Numbered from the stretch's first letter, positions 1 to 9,506 are shown. The stretch is DNA of 64,000 bases from Ralstonia soli (GCF_023955655.1 NZ_JAMXHT010000002.1:62001-126000); one strand, 5' to 3'. Translations and numbers: made by a program. The notes: generated from the letters alone by a model not told the origin.

Positions 1-1224
1 GTTGTACAGGCCCACGGCGTCCCCCGCGTCTTCCTTTGCCACGGCACCCAGAGAGGCCTGGTTCAGCGGCATCATCGCCATCATCTGGCCAACGCCGCGC
101 AGCAACTGGGACTCGATGAAGTTGCCCCCGGCCGACTGCGCCGTCAGGGCAACGTCGAGCAGGCAACTGGCGCCAAAGCAAAGCAGCCCGCCGATCACCA
201 GCACGCGCATGTCGATGCGGCCGAGCAACTGCGGCAGGACGGGCGCCATCAGGAACGCTGGAATGCCGTAGACCAGCATCACCGCCCCGGACTGCTCGGC
301 GTTGTACCCCGCGATGCCGGCAAGGAATTGCGGCAGCAGATACGACATGCAGTACATGCCCGCGCCGATCGTGAAGACGATCACGATCACGCTGGCGTAG
401 CGCGGGTTGCCCAGCAGCCGCAGCTTCACGATGGGCTTGCCGGCGCCGAACTGGCCGGCCGCCAGCAGGCCGATGCCCACCACGGCAATCACACCGAGCC
501 AGACGATCATGGGCGATTCGAACCACTGTTCGCGCTGGCCTTCTTCCAGCAGCACGGTCAGCGAGCTGAGCCCGATCGAGAGCCCGCCGATGCCGAGCCA
601 ATCGGCATGGAAGAAGCGCGACCAGTCCGTGCGCTCGGCGGGCAGGCCCACACGCAGCAGCACCATCAGCGCGATCGACACGGGCAGATTGAGGAAGAAG
701 CACCAGCTCCAGTCCAGGTTCTCGGTCAGCCAGCCGCCGACGGTCGGCCCCAGCATGGGCCCGAGCAGGACGGTGAGCCCGAAGATGGTCATGCCGATCG
801 GCATCTGCCGCCGCGGCAGGCGCGTGGCGACGATGGTCTGCGCGGTGGGGATCATGGCGCCGCCGGCGAATCCCTGGCCGATGCGACCGATGACCATCTG
901 CGTGAGGCTATGCGATACGCCGCAGAGGATCGAGAAGGCGGTGAACAGCACTGCATTGCCCAGCAGGAACCGGCGCAGGCCAAAGACGCGCGTCAGCCAG
1001 GCGGCGAGCGGAATCATGACGATTTCCGACATCAGGTAGCCGGTGGAGATCCATGTGCCCTCGGTGCCGGTGGCGCCGATCCTGCCCTGGATCTGCGGCA
1101 ATGCTGAGTTGGTGATGGAGATGTCGAGGCTCGCCATCAGCGCGCCAAGGGCGCCCGCTGCCACGGCAATCCAGTCGACCGCGCGCGCGCGCGGTTCCGA
1201 TCCGCGCGCGTCGGGCCTAGCCAC
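1..1224 (-). CDS. DHA2-type (EmrB/QacA) multidrug MFS exporter, partial
   Basis: Inner-membrane proton-driven drug or metabolite exporter of the 14-TM DHA2 family; 408 codons are present and the C-terminal end lies outside the window. The reading frame is open from the window edge. I place the start at a GTG (1224-1222), which overlaps the stop of the HlyD-like gene by 8 bases and has GGAAG about 9 bases upstream. Visible family motifs include a first helix ending LMASLDISITNSALP (DHA2 motif D1 type), the GRIGQGFAGGAMIPT segment of helix 4 and GPMLGPTVGGWL of helix 5 (motif C, typical of antiporters). Translational coupling to the adaptor gene suggests an EmrAB-like pair. In this operon it probably exports a toxic substrate, intermediate or conjugate; that role is inferred. 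Confidence 0.9.
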   Translation of the reverse strand, partial: MARPDARGSEPRARAVDWIAVAAGALGALMASLDISITNSALPQIQGRIGATGTEGTWISTGYLMSEIVMIPLAAWLTRVFGLRRFLLGNAVLFTAFSILCGVSHSLTQMVIGRIGQGFAGGAMIPTAQTIVATRLPRRQMPIGMTIFGLTVLLGPMLGPTVGGWLTENLDWSWCFFLNLPVSIALMVLLRVGLPAERTDWSRFFHADWLGIGGLSIGLSSLTVLLEEGQREQWFESPMIVWLGVIAVVGIGLLAAGQFGAGKPIVKLRLLGNPRYASVIVIVFTIGAGMYCMSYLLPQFLAGIAGYNAEQSGAVMLVYGIPAFLMAPVLPQLLGRIDMRVLVIGGLLCFGASCLLDVALTAQSAGGNFIESQLLRGVGQMMAMMPLNQASLGAVAKEDAGDAVGLYN

Positions 1225-2353
1225 GCGAGGCTTCCAGCTCGATGCGCTCCCGCGCTGCCTGCGCGCCGCGCGTATCCACATGCACCGTCACCGACAAGCC
1301 GGGCACGAGCACGCTGCGCGCTTCCTTGCCGGCTTCCACACGGATGCGCACCGGCACACGCTGGACGATCTTGGTGAAGTTGCCCGTGGCGTTCTGTGGT
1401 GGCAGCAGCGCAAACTGCGCGCCGGTGCCGGGCGACAGGCTCTGCACGGTGCCGTGCAGCTCCGTGCCGCCGAGCGTGTCGACCAGAATGCGCGCGGGCT
1501 GGCCGGGGCGCATCATGCCGATCTGTGTTTCCTTGAAATTGGCTTCGAGATAAAGATCCTGCACCGGCACAAGCGTCAGCAGGCGGGAGCCGGGCTGCAC
1601 ATACTGGCCGACGCGCACGGCGCGGTCTCCCACGCGGCCGGCGGTGGCGCTGCGGATGACGGTGTCCTGGATGTCGAACTGGGCCTGCCGCGCGCTGGCT
1701 TGCGCCACGGCCAACTGGGCCTTGGCCTGCTCGATCTGCGCTTGCGTGGCAACCACCTGGCGCTGTGTGGACAGCAGGGCGGCGCGGTTGGATTCCACAT
1801 CGGCGGCGGCCTGCTTGCGTCCGGTGCGCAGCTCGGCCATGCGTTCGCCGCTTTCCGCGCCGATGGCTACCAGCGGCGCATGGCGTTGCGTTTGTTCGAC
1901 GACAAAGGCTTCGTGGGCGCGGGCCCCGTCCAGCGTTGCGCGAGCGCGCTCCACATCGGCCTGACGCTGGAGCAGCTCGGCCTCGCCGCGTGCAATGTCG
2001 GCGCGGCGTGCGGCGATGGTGGCGCTGGCCTGCTCGAGCGCGGCCCGGTATTGGCGATCATCCAGACGCACCAGCGGCTGCCCGGCAATCACGGTCTGGT
2101 TGTCGGTGACTAGTACCTCTGCCACGTAGCCCGTCACCTTTGGCGCGACGACCACGTTGTCGGCGCGCAGGTAGGCATCGTCGGTGGTTTCAATGAATCG
2201 CCCGACCATCCACCAGCGCAGGCCCCCGACGCAGGCCAGCACCAGCAGGCCGCTGCCGAGCAGCACAAGCAGGAGAACGCGCAGGCGGGGCAGTTGCCCA
2301 CCTGCGGTGATGTCGGGTCCGATGGCCTCGCCGGCCGGTGCGGTCATGGTCAT
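1217..2353 (-). CDS. HlyD/EmrA-type membrane fusion (adaptor) protein
   Basis: Periplasmic adaptor that links an inner-membrane MFS exporter to an outer-membrane channel. 378 residues, the normal length for EmrA-like proteins. A single N-terminal membrane helix lies at about residues 24-48, followed by the lipoyl-type half-motif TTDDAYLRADNVVVAPKVTGYV, a long alanine/glutamine/arginine-rich coiled coil (about 100-210) and a beta-barrel domain ending in a basic tail. The stop overlaps the GTG start of the exporter. The distance to the upstream aldolase stop is 85 bases, so it is probably the penultimate gene of the same catabolic transcription unit. The ATG at 2347 is an alternative start. Confidence 0.92.
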   Translation of the reverse strand: MTMTAPAGEAIGPDITAGGQLPRLRVLLLVLLGSGLLVLACVGGLRWWMVGRFIETTDDAYLRADNVVVAPKVTGYVAEVLVTDNQTVIAGQPLVRLDDRQYRAALEQASATIAARRADIARGEAELLQRQADVERARATLDGARAHEAFVVEQTQRHAPLVAIGAESGERMAELRTGRKQAAADVESNRAALLSTQRQVVATQAQIEQAKAQLAVAQASARQAQFDIQDTVIRSATAGRVGDRAVRVGQYVQPGSRLLTLVPVQDLYLEANFKETQIGMMRPGQPARILVDTLGGTELHGTVQSLSPGTGAQFALLPPQNATGNFTKIVQRVPVRIRVEAGKEARSVLVPGLSVTVHVDTRGAQAARERIELEASRG

Positions 2354-2438
2354 GGAGGGTTCCGATCGGATGACTGTGGTGGGTCGGGCGCCCGCGATAC
2401 TGCTGGCGCCGTCCCCACCGGTTCAATGCATCAGGCCA

Positions 2439-3461
2439 TCAAGCCATCAAGCCACGTTCGCGGGCCAGGGTCATGGCGGTGTCCTCGATCATGTCTTCCT
2501 GCCCGCCCACCAGGCGCTGGCGGCCAAGCTCGACCAGAATCTCGCGGGCCGGAATCTTGTACTTGGCTTCGGCGCGCTTGGCGAACAGCAGGAACGAGGA
2601 GTACACGCCCGCATAGCCCAGCGTCAGTGCATCGCGGTCGATGCGGATCGGGTGGTCCATGATCGGCACGACCAGGTCTTCCGCCACATCGGCAATGCGG
2701 AACACGTCGACACCGGTTTCGATGCCCATGCGCGCGCACACGGCCACGAACACTTCCATCGGCGTGTTGCCGGCACCGGCGCCCAGGCCAGCCGCGGCCG
2801 CGTCGATGCGGTTGGCGCCGCAGGCCACCGCGGCCAGCGAGTTGGCGACGCCCATGGCCATGTTGTGGTGGCCGTGGAAGCCGAGTTCCGTTTCGGGGCG
2901 CAGCGCCTGGCGCACGGCGGTCAGCTTCTCGGTCACGTCGTGCGGCAGCATGTGGCCGGCCGAATCGGTGATGTACAGGCAGTTGGCGCCGTACGATTCC
3001 ATCAGCAGCGCCTGCTTGACGAGCTGCTCGGCCGGGGCCATGTGCGCCATCATCAGGAAGCCCACCGTATCCATGCCCAGCTTGCGGGCCATGCCGATGT
3101 GCTGTTCGGACACATCGGCCTCGGTGCAGTGCGTGGCCACGCGGATGGTGTGCACGCCCAGGTCGTGCGCCATGTGCAGGTGCTCGACGGTGCCGATGCC
3201 CGGCAGCAGCAGTGCAGACACCTTGGCTTGCTTCAACTCGCCGAGCACGGCGCGCAGATAGTCCTCATCGCTGTGGGCGGGGAAGCCGTAGTTGACGGAA
3301 GCGCCGCCCAGGCCGTCGCCGTGCGTCACTTCAATCAACGGCACGCCGGCGGCGTCGAGCCCGCGCGCAATGCTCTTCATCTGCTCCAGAGAGATCTGGT
3401 GGCGCTTCGGGTGCATGCCGTCGCGCAGCGTCATGTCATGCAGGGTGATGCGTTGTGTCAT
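2439..3461 (-). CDS. mhpE: 4-hydroxy-2-oxovalerate aldolase
   Basis: Divalent-metal-dependent class II aldolase that splits 4-hydroxy-2-oxovalerate into pyruvate and acetaldehyde, the last carbon-carbon cleavage of the meta pathway (MhpE/DmpG/BphI/HsaF family). The chosen ATG gives 340 residues, the family length, and starts with the conserved [18 protein letters not shown] metal- and substrate-binding stretch; the open frame upstream to 3770 is not family-like. The family's [15 protein letters not shown] metal-ligand histidines and the C-terminal DmpG-like communication domain are visible. The dehydrogenase gene ends 23 bases upstream, fitting the known channelling complex of aldolase and acylating acetaldehyde dehydrogenase. 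dmpG or bphI would be equally valid names. Confidence 0.96.
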   Translation of the reverse strand: MTQRITLHDMTLRDGMHPKRHQISLEQMKSIARGLDAAGVPLIEVTHGDGLGGASVNYGFPAHSDEDYLRAVLGELKQAKVSALLLPGIGTVEHLHMAHDLGVHTIRVATHCTEADVSEQHIGMARKLGMDTVGFLMMAHMAPAEQLVKQALLMESYGANCLYITDSAGHMLPHDVTEKLTAVRQALRPETELGFHGHHNMAMGVANSLAAVACGANRIDAAAAGLGAGAGNTPMEVFVAVCARMGIETGVDVFRIADVAEDLVVPIMDHPIRIDRDALTLGYAGVYSSFLLFAKRAEAKYKIPAREILVELGRQRLVGGQEDMIEDTAMTLARERGLMA

Positions 3462-3484
3462 GTCGATATTCCTCGGGCTCAGGC

Positions 3485-4399
3485 TCAGGCGAGTGCCGGT
3501 TCGGCGGTGGGCAGCGAGCCATCCAGCAGCGCGGTGGCAATGCGCTCTGCCGTGCGTGCGGCGGCGGCGGTCATGATGTCCAGGTTGCCGGCGTAGCGGG
3601 GCAGGTAGTCGCCCAGGCCTTCGACTTCCATGTAGATGGACACGCGCTTGCCGTCGAACACCGGGCCATTCTTCAGCGTGTAGCCCGGCACGTATTGCTG
3701 GACGTCGGCAATCATGGCGTGGACCGACTTGGTGATCGCTTCCACATCCGGCTCGCCTTCGGTCAGGCAATGCACGGTGTCGCGCATGATCAGCGGCGGC
3801 TCGGCCGGGTTGATGATGATGATGGCCTTGCCTTCGCGTGCGCCGCCCACCTTCTCGATGGCGCCGGAAGTGGTGCGCGTGAACTCGTCGATGTTCTTGC
3901 GGGTGCCGGGGCCGACGGAGCGTGACGACACCGTGGCCACGATCTCGCCATAGGCCACCGGCTGCACGCGCGAGACGGCGTAGACGAGCGGAATGGTTGC
4001 CTGCCCGCCGCAGGTGACCATGTTGACATTCATGGCGTTGGAGCCCAGGTGCGCGTCGAGGTTGACCGGCGGCACGCAGAACGGGCCGATGGCCGCGGGC
4101 GTGAGGTCGATCATGCGTACGCCGCGCGCCGTGAGCTTGTCGGAGTGCTCGCGGTGCACGTAGGCCGAGGTGGCGTCAAAGGCGATGCGGATGCCGTCGG
4201 CCTCCAGGTGGGGCAGCAGCCCGTCAACGCCTTGGTCGGTGGTTTTCAGGCCCAGTTCACGGGCGCGGGCCAGGCCTTCGGAGGCGGGGTCGACCCCCAC
4301 CATCCAGACCGGTTCCAGCACCGTACTGCGGCGCAGCTTGTAGAGCAGATCGGTGCCGATGTTGCCGGGGCCGATCAGGGCGCATTTGATTTTTTCCAT
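3485..4399 (-). CDS. mhpF: acetaldehyde dehydrogenase (acylating)
   Basis: NAD- and CoA-dependent oxidation of acetaldehyde to acetyl-CoA, working in a channelling complex with the aldolase encoded next. I start it at ATG 4399, giving 304 residues with the Rossmann motif [17 protein letters not shown] directly at the N-terminus and a clear GAAGGAAG ribosome-binding site 5 bases upstream; the frame extends 21 codons further but that part is not conserved. The catalytic cysteine lies in [12 protein letters not shown] (about residue 128) and the dimer/NAD region in [17 protein letters not shown]. MhpF/DmpF/BphJ family. The hydratase gene ends 55 bases upstream. Confidence 0.96.
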   Translation of the reverse strand: MEKIKCALIGPGNIGTDLLYKLRRSTVLEPVWMVGVDPASEGLARARELGLKTTDQGVDGLLPHLEADGIRIAFDATSAYVHREHSDKLTARGVRMIDLTPAAIGPFCVPPVNLDAHLGSNAMNVNMVTCGGQATIPLVYAVSRVQPVAYGEIVATVSSRSVGPGTRKNIDEFTRTTSGAIEKVGGAREGKAIIIINPAEPPLIMRDTVHCLTEGEPDVEAITKSVHAMIADVQQYVPGYTLKNGPVFDGKRVSIYMEVEGLGDYLPRYAGNLDIMTAAAARTAERIATALLDGSLPTAEPALA

Positions 4400-4454
4400 G
4401 GGGCTTCCTTCTGATGATGGGTACGCGTTGGCACGCCCTTGCGCGGGAGCAGCG

Positions 4455-5237
4455 TCAGACAAAGTCCGCCGTGCAACTGCCGATGCCGCTGATATGCATG
4501 CGCAGGCGATCGCCGGCCTTCACCGGGATCAGCGCGGCGAGCGAGCCGGAGAGAATGGTTTCGCCGGCCTCCAGCGCCACGCCAAGCTCGCCCAGCGTGT
4601 TGGCAAGCCACGCCACGGCGGCGGCGGGGTGGCCTTGCACGGCATCGCCGCGCCCGGTGGCGACACATTCGCCGTTCTTTTCCAGTGTCATGGTGCAGGC
4701 GGCGAGGTCCAGGCCCTCGGGGCTGACACGCGTCTGGCCGAGCACGTAGACGCCGCACGAGGCGTTGTCCGCCACGGTGTCTTCAATGCGGATGCGCCAG
4801 TCTTCAATGCGCGAATCGACGATCTCGAAACACGCGCAGACGGATTCGGTGGCGGCCAGCACGTCTTCGGGCGTGATGCCGGGGCCGCGCAGGCTGTGCT
4901 TGAGCGTGAAGGCAATCTCGCCTTCCGCGCGCGGCGCAATGAGCGCGCCGGCCGGAATGGCCTGGCCTTCCGCGTAATGCATGCTGGCAAGCAGCATGCC
5001 GAAATCGGGTTGGTGCACGTCCAGCATCTGCTGAACGGGTTTGCTGGTCACGCCGATCTTCTTGCCGACAACGCGGTCACCCGCTGCCAGGCGATGGGCA
5101 AGGAACCGCTGCTGGATGCGGTAGGCGTGTTCGATCGTGAGGCCGAGGCCTCGGCCGCTCAATGGGGCGACCGGCGTGCGGGTCGCGAGGGCGCGGTGGA
5201 GTTCTTCGCCGAGGCAGGCGATCAGATCTTGTTGCAT
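4455..5237 (-). CDS. mhpD: 2-oxopent-4-enoate (2-hydroxypentadienoate) hydratase
   Basis: Adds water to 2-hydroxypenta-2,4-dienoate to give 4-hydroxy-2-oxovalerate, the substrate of the aldolase two genes downstream. 260 residues, normal for the MhpD/DmpE/BphH/HsaE family, which is related to fumarylacetoacetate hydrolase. Visible hallmarks are [23 protein letters not shown] (about 59-81), the acidic metal site in [14 protein letters not shown], and the [14 protein letters not shown] segment with further metal ligands. No strong Shine-Dalgarno precedes ATG 5237, which follows the DUF1329 stop by 64 bases. The three genes 5237 to 2439 make a complete lower meta pathway from a C5 dienoate to pyruvate and acetyl-CoA. 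Confidence 0.95.
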   Translation of the reverse strand: MQQDLIACLGEELHRALATRTPVAPLSGRGLGLTIEHAYRIQQRFLAHRLAAGDRVVGKKIGVTSKPVQQMLDVHQPDFGMLLASMHYAEGQAIPAGALIAPRAEGEIAFTLKHSLRGPGITPEDVLAATESVCACFEIVDSRIEDWRIRIEDTVADNASCGVYVLGQTRVSPEGLDLAACTMTLEKNGECVATGRGDAVQGHPAAAVAWLANTLGELGVALEAGETILSGSLAALIPVKAGDRLRMHISGIGSCTADFV

Positions 5238-5301
5238 GGCGGAGTGGGGAAGCAGTGTGTCGGCGAGTGCCCGCTTGCGCGGACACTCGGCACATCACAG
5301 G

Positions 5302-6684
5302 TCAGGTGCCAGAACTGCGGGCAGCATCCGGCGAGAAGTAGCTGGGATTGAACTGCGGGCTGTTCTCCAGCACCGGCATCACGTTCTCATTGGACAACCG
5401 GTCGGCCAGGTACGCGCCCGAAGCCAGGTCGTGGTAGAAGGTGACCCCCGTGTAGAAGGTGTGGGCGTCGTAGGCGTACAGCGTGGTTGCCATGTTCGTG
5501 CGCCACAGTTGGCCTTGTGCGTCGAAGTTGTCGGCGGCCAGTGCCATCCAGCTGTCTTCGTCCAGGTACAGGCGGCGCTTGGCGTACTGATGGCGGTAGC
5601 CCGACTTGAGCGTGGCTTCCAGTACCCACACGCGGTGCAGCTCATAGCGCATGAAGTCCGGGTTGGCGTGGCCCTTGGAGAGCAGGTCCTTGTACTTGAC
5701 CGATGCGCTCATCGCCTTGTAGTTGTTGTACGGCACATAGATTTCCTTCTTGCCGACAATCTTCCAGTCGTAGCGCACGCCCGTGCCGTTGTAGAGACGG
5801 TCGTCGTCCACGGTGCGGAAGCCGCCCGTGCCGTTGGGCTGGTCAAAGCCGTATTCCGGCGCCTGGCGCACGCGGCGGGTGCCCGGGTTGTACATCCAGG
5901 TGCGGTTGGCGTTGTCGCTGTTGTCGCTCCACAGGGTGTAGCCGACGAGCACGGTGCCACGGTCACGCAGCGGGAGCAGCGTGGTCTGGCGGAAGAACGC
6001 CTGGTTATAGAGGTCGCTCTTCGGGTCGGCGGAAGGCGTGTTGCGCACCGAGTAAATGTCGTAGCGCACGCGGCCCCAAGCGATGTTGCCTTCGGGGTAG
6101 ACGACGGCCTGGTCGTAGGTGGCGGCCTCGGTGCCGATGCCGGAAGACAGGCGCAGGTTCCACATCAGCTCCACACCGTTCTTCGGGATGGGGAACGGAG
6201 CAATCGGTGGCGCATTCGTGATGCCGTTGGCTGCCTGGGCGGTCGGCGTGGACATCGGCGCCAGGGTGCGGATTTCCTTATAGACCGAGTCGTTGAAGCG
6301 GAAGTCGCGATGCGACGGGTAGACCGGGATCTTGAACGTATCGGGGTAGCGCTTGAGCAGCGCCTTCTGCCCATCGGTCAGGCGGTTTTCATACTGCGCC
6401 ATGTTCTGCGCCGTGATGACCACCAGCGGCTTCTCGCTGGCGTACGGGTCGGGATAGCGCTCGCCGGCCTGCCATTTCACGCCCGGCGGCGTGCCGAGCC
6501 ACTTGCCGCTCCAGGCGGGGATGTCGCCATCCTTGCTGCCGGCGCGTTCGGCGCCGACAGGAGTCAGTTTGCCGTCGAGCTGTTTCAGATCGTCCGCGGT
6601 GTTCGCCGCAAGCGCGGCAGAGGCGAGCGCCATGCTGCTTGCCAGCAGCAAGGCAGGAATGCGCAGTTGGGGTGTGGGTCGCAT
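5302..6684 (-). CDS. DUF1329 periplasmic/outer-membrane protein
   Basis: 460 residues with a cleavable signal peptide (hydrophobic core IPALLLASSMALASAALA, cleavage near AANTADD, residues 26-28). DUF1329 proteins have a LolB/LolA-like lipid-binding fold and are almost always paired with a DUF1302 protein in clusters for hydrophobic compounds such as sterols, alkanes and terpenoids; transport of the hydrophobic substrate across the outer envelope is suspected in the literature, but the biochemical role is not settled. Strong ribosome-binding site AAGGAGAC before ATG 6684. It lies 62 bases after the DUF1302 gene in one transcription unit with the hydratase. Family assignment is from the whole-protein pattern (DLKQLDGKLTPVGAERAG, GDIPAWSGKW, RYPDTFKIPVYPSHR). 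Confidence 0.92.
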   Translation of the reverse strand: MRPTPQLRIPALLLASSMALASAALAANTADDLKQLDGKLTPVGAERAGSKDGDIPAWSGKWLGTPPGVKWQAGERYPDPYASEKPLVVITAQNMAQYENRLTDGQKALLKRYPDTFKIPVYPSHRDFRFNDSVYKEIRTLAPMSTPTAQAANGITNAPPIAPFPIPKNGVELMWNLRLSSGIGTEAATYDQAVVYPEGNIAWGRVRYDIYSVRNTPSADPKSDLYNQAFFRQTTLLPLRDRGTVLVGYTLWSDNSDNANRTWMYNPGTRRVRQAPEYGFDQPNGTGGFRTVDDDRLYNGTGVRYDWKIVGKKEIYVPYNNYKAMSASVKYKDLLSKGHANPDFMRYELHRVWVLEATLKSGYRHQYAKRRLYLDEDSWMALAADNFDAQGQLWRTNMATTLYAYDAHTFYTGVTFYHDLASGAYLADRLSNENVMPVLENSPQFNPSYFSPDAARSSGT

Positions 6685-6746
6685 TGCTGTGTCTCCTTGG
6701 GATAAATCCGGCCGCTCGAGGGCGGCCGGTATGCCGTTGCTCCGGC

Positions 6747-8315
6747 TTAGAACGAATACTTCGCGTTGAACGCCACGTAGCTGCGGTCAGCCAGCGGGCG
6801 GTCGTTGAGGTCGGCACCGCCCATGAACTTCGCGTACGTCAGATTCAGTTCCAGGTTGTTGAGGTACTTCATCGTGACGCCGATGCTCGCGCGGCGGTCG
6901 CCCGCGCCATACAGGGAGCCAAGCGCGCCCGGTACGGAGGAGTGACCGCTGATGGCCTGCGCATACGTGAGCGGGATGGTCATGTCCCAACCGTCGAGCA
7001 CGTTGTTGTAGGTGAGGGACCAGCCGATCTGCGCACCGACTGCGTCACGCGAGTTCGTGAGCACGCTTTGTCCGAAGACCGGGTCGACGCTCAGCACGTG
7101 CACGTACGCGATTTCGGCCACGACGCTCTGCGAGTTGGCAAGCTTGTTCGGGCCGATGGCGTAGATGGCAGACAGCTGGCCCTGCACGACCTTGCCGCGC
7201 GTTGCCGTCGGCGAGCCCTGCACGTTGACCAGCATCGGCTGGCCGTCCTTGTAGCTCACTTCACCGGCGATGTTGGCGCCGAACGCCTGCGTGGAGAAGC
7301 TGGCGCCGGTCAGGTTGATGCCGCCGAAGTACTTCTGTTGGTACTGCATCGTCGGGAACAGCGAGATCAGCACGCTCGGGTTCTTGTCGCTGTACCGCAA
7401 CTGGTACAGGCCGAACTCGGTGTCTTCAGCCACGCGGAAGCGCGTGCCAATACCCCACTGGCCGGCGTTGGTCGGCTTGATGTCGGGCCCGCGCGGGATA
7501 TTGAAGCCCGGCCCGGCGATCAGGTATTCCGAGCCCGGCCCGACGATGTCGCTCGTGCTGAAGTAGCTGCCGGGCGGGAACAGCTGGTTCTCCTTGTAGA
7601 CGAACTGGTAGTAGCCCATCAGGCTGAACGACGGATTGATCTGCCATTGCAAGGAGGCCTGGGGCACGGGCAGCAGGATGTCCTTCACCTCTGCGCCGGG
7701 CACGAACGACTTGGTGGCATCCACCGGCCCTTGCGCAGCAGCGATGTTCGGGAAGTACAGGCTTTCGCCCCACGCCACCACCTGGTTACCGATCTTGCCG
7801 CTCAGGCGGGTGTCGCCAATGCCGACCGCGCCGTATGCATACGCGTCGAGCAACTGTGCACGCTGGCCCTGGAAGTTGCGCGCATACGGGGTGAATTCGT
7901 CGAAGGCGCCGCTATGGTTGACGGTGCCGGGCGCGTTGTTGGCGTTTGTGCCGTGATACGCCGTGTCGTAGAAGGCGCTGCCGCGCACGAACAGGCCGTA
8001 GTCGCCGTGCTGCAGATTGCCTTCGCCAAGCAGCGAGGCGCGGTTGGCGATCAGGCTGCCGCGGTGGAAGTTGCGGTTGCCGTCGTCGCCGTTGATGTTC
8101 AGCGGCGAGAGCAGCGTATCGCTCGGCTTGCCCGTGCGCATCGCCACGCCGTAGTTGGCCGTGAACGAGTAGCTCAGCGATGTGTCGTTGCCCAGGTCGA
8201 CAGTGTTGTCGGCCCATGCCGCGGTTGCGAACAGCGTCGCAAGCGCTGCAGCGATGACCGATGGGCGAAGCGTGCGCTGCTGCCGGGTCGGTCGGTTGTC
8301 GAGTTTGTCCTGCAT
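6747..8315 (-). CDS. DUF1302 outer-membrane protein
   Basis: 522 residues from ATG 8315, which has AGGAGGA 6 bases upstream; the longer open frame to 8534 lacks family similarity and would cross the promoter box. Twin-basic N-terminus, then a signal peptide (SVIAAALATLFATAAWA) and alternating amphipathic strands ending in aromatic SYVAFNAKYSF, a typical outer-membrane beta-barrel C-terminus (last residue Phe). DUF1302 proteins accompany DUF1329 proteins in hydrophobic-substrate catabolic clusters. First gene of the long minus-strand unit, directly under a copy of the shared TAGTC-N6-GACGATG box. Probable role: uptake channel for the substrate, inferred from context. Confidence 0.92.
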   Translation of the reverse strand: MQDKLDNRPTRQQRTLRPSVIAAALATLFATAAWADNTVDLGNDTSLSYSFTANYGVAMRTGKPSDTLLSPLNINGDDGNRNFHRGSLIANRASLLGEGNLQHGDYGLFVRGSAFYDTAYHGTNANNAPGTVNHSGAFDEFTPYARNFQGQRAQLLDAYAYGAVGIGDTRLSGKIGNQVVAWGESLYFPNIAAAQGPVDATKSFVPGAEVKDILLPVPQASLQWQINPSFSLMGYYQFVYKENQLFPPGSYFSTSDIVGPGSEYLIAGPGFNIPRGPDIKPTNAGQWGIGTRFRVAEDTEFGLYQLRYSDKNPSVLISLFPTMQYQQKYFGGINLTGASFSTQAFGANIAGEVSYKDGQPMLVNVQGSPTATRGKVVQGQLSAIYAIGPNKLANSQSVVAEIAYVHVLSVDPVFGQSVLTNSRDAVGAQIGWSLTYNNVLDGWDMTIPLTYAQAISGHSSVPGALGSLYGAGDRRASIGVTMKYLNNLELNLTYAKFMGGADLNDRPLADRSYVAFNAKYSF

Positions 8316-8379
8316 CAGTCTCCTCCTATGTGGTCTGCACGGGGGCCTGCTACACGTGCCTGGCCTCTTGTGTTGGCAA

Positions 8380-8422
8380 GCGTAAGGAGCGGGGTATGCG
8401 CTCGAATCGTCAGAACGGACTA
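8380..8422 (-). promoter_or_regulatory. LuxR-type box and promoter of the DUF1302 to MFS operon
   Basis: Read on the minus strand: TAGTC (8422-8418), six bases, GACGATT (8411-8405), 18 bases, then CTTACGC (8386-8380) in the -10 position. The spacing is identical to the other copies at 10555, 20116, 23467 and 29435. The implied transcription start is near 8373, about 58 bases before the DUF1302 ATG. The box centre lies near -42, the class II position for LuxR-type activators. Binding by the regulator encoded at 11600-12742 is an inference. Confidence 0.7.
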
Positions 8423-8470
8423 GTCCAGCAACATTCGGCAAATCGCGCCGCACGGTCATGTCCGCAGAGG

Positions 8471-8520
8471 CGCGAATGGGGCCGCGAAATGGCGCCGCGA
8501 ATGGCGCCGCGAAATGGGGC
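8471..8520. repeat. four-copy 12/13-bp tandem repeat
   Basis: Four adjacent units of CGCGAA(A)TGGSGC, alternating 12, 13, 12 and 13 bases long (8471-8482, 8483-8495, 8496-8507, 8508-8520). It lies between the SDR stop (8601, minus strand) and the LuxR box of the DUF1302 operon. The rest of the 8316-8600 gap shows nothing else beyond the promoter. Function unknown; it could be slippage DNA or a binding array upstream of the operon promoter. Confidence 0.75.
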
Positions 8521-8600
8521 ACTGATGCGCTCACCGTCGCGCATCGGAATCAGGGAAAGCACCGGGTGTGCGGGCGTTCGGCCAACGCCAGGCGTTGGGG

Positions 8601-9398
8601 TCAGTGACCGCCGCCGGGTTGGGCCGTCGCTGCCGCGAGGAAGGCTGGGCGTTCGCCGCCGCCGTCGACCGTGAGGTTGGTGCCCGACACATAAGCCGCC
8701 TGCGGCGAGGCTAGGAACAGGCAGGCGTTGGCAATGTCAGCCGGGTCTGCCAGCCGTTCCAGCGGCACGGTGGAGCAGACACGCCGCAGCGCATCGGCAT
8801 CGCCGTAGTGCCCTTGCTGTGCGGTCTCGGTCAGCACCAGTCCGGGGCTGACAGCCGCGACCCGCACGCGTGGCGCCCACTCCACCGCCAGCGAGCGCAC
8901 TGCGTTCAGGATGCCGGCCTTGGCGGCGCCGTAGGCCGCCGTGCCGGGGGAGGGGCGCAGTGCGCTGACGCTGCCGATGAACAACTGCACGCCGCCGCTG
9001 GCCTGCTTCTGCATGACGGCGTTGGCACGCTGCGCCAGTTGCAGCGGTGCGACCAGGTTCAGCCGGATGACGGACTCCATCAGCCGGGGCGAGGCGTCAG
9101 CCACCAGCGAAAACGGCGAGCCGCCTGCGTTGTGGATCACGATGTCGAGCCCGCCGCTCTTGCTCACGATGGTCGAGAGCAGTGCGTCCATCTGGTCACC
9201 CTCACGGATGTCGGCGGTGATGAATTCCGCGCGGCGCGGCGCCCCCGGAGAAAGCGTTTGCGTGTCGTCGGGCGGGGTGCGCCCGCACGTGTAGACCGTG
9301 GCGCCGGCATTGAGAAACGCCTGTGCAATGGCGGCACCGATGCCGCGCGCGCCGCCGGTTACGAGCACGGTCTTGTCTTTGAAATCGAATCCCATCAT
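8601..9398 (-). CDS. short-chain dehydrogenase/reductase
   Basis: NAD(P)-dependent oxidoreductase of the classical SDR family, 265 residues from ATG 9398 (an adjacent ATG at 9395 is an equally good start). Cofactor motif TGGARGIG at about 15-22, a TCGRTPP loop after strand 2 (Arg suggests NADP preference), NAG motif as HNAGG, catalytic Ser in SVSALRPSP and Tyr/Lys in AAYGAAKAG. C-terminal FLASPQAAYVSGTNLTVDGGG is typical of FabG-like SDRs. Substrate not predictable. Divergent from the hydrolase at 9566; the space between holds a LuxR box whose minus-strand reading gives CCTACCA in the -10 position for this gene. Confidence 0.9.
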   Translation of the reverse strand: MMGFDFKDKTVLVTGGARGIGAAIAQAFLNAGATVYTCGRTPPDDTQTLSPGAPRRAEFITADIREGDQMDALLSTIVSKSGGLDIVIHNAGGSPFSLVADASPRLMESVIRLNLVAPLQLAQRANAVMQKQASGGVQLFIGSVSALRPSPGTAAYGAAKAGILNAVRSLAVEWAPRVRVAAVSPGLVLTETAQQGHYGDADALRRVCSTVPLERLADPADIANACLFLASPQAAYVSGTNLTVDGGGERPAFLAAATAQPGGGH

Positions 9399-9461
9399 GG
9401 CCTGTCTGGCGGTGTCGCCTGTGTTCTGTTGTGAGGTGGTGAGCGAAGAAGTCAGCGCCGA

Positions 9462-9506
9462 TGGTAGGGAAAACCGGGCCCGCGCTCTTAGTCCGAAGAG
9501 ACGATG
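9462..9506. promoter_or_regulatory. divergent LuxR-type box between SDR and hydrolase
   Basis: Plus strand: TAGTC (9489-9493), CGAAGA, GACGATG (9500-9506). Because the box is an inverted repeat it can serve both sides. Toward the SDR, the reversed half GACTAAG is followed by exactly 18 bases and CCTACCA (9468-9462), matching the -10 of the other copies. Toward the hydrolase the same position holds AAGATGA, a poorer match. Regulator assignment is inferred. Confidence 0.65.

Noticed and set aside
328-1107. Long plus-strand open frame opposite the MFS exporter
   Set aside because: It is the GC-rich antisense shadow of the exporter; its translation is rich in His, Gln and Arg without family similarity. 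The same holds for the other long antisense frames, for example at 5137-6705, 6639-8423 and 35374-37833.
8316-8534. 73-codon N-terminal extension of the DUF1302 protein
   Set aside because: It would cover the LuxR-type box and the ideal AGGAGGA site, and lacks a signal peptide at its start.
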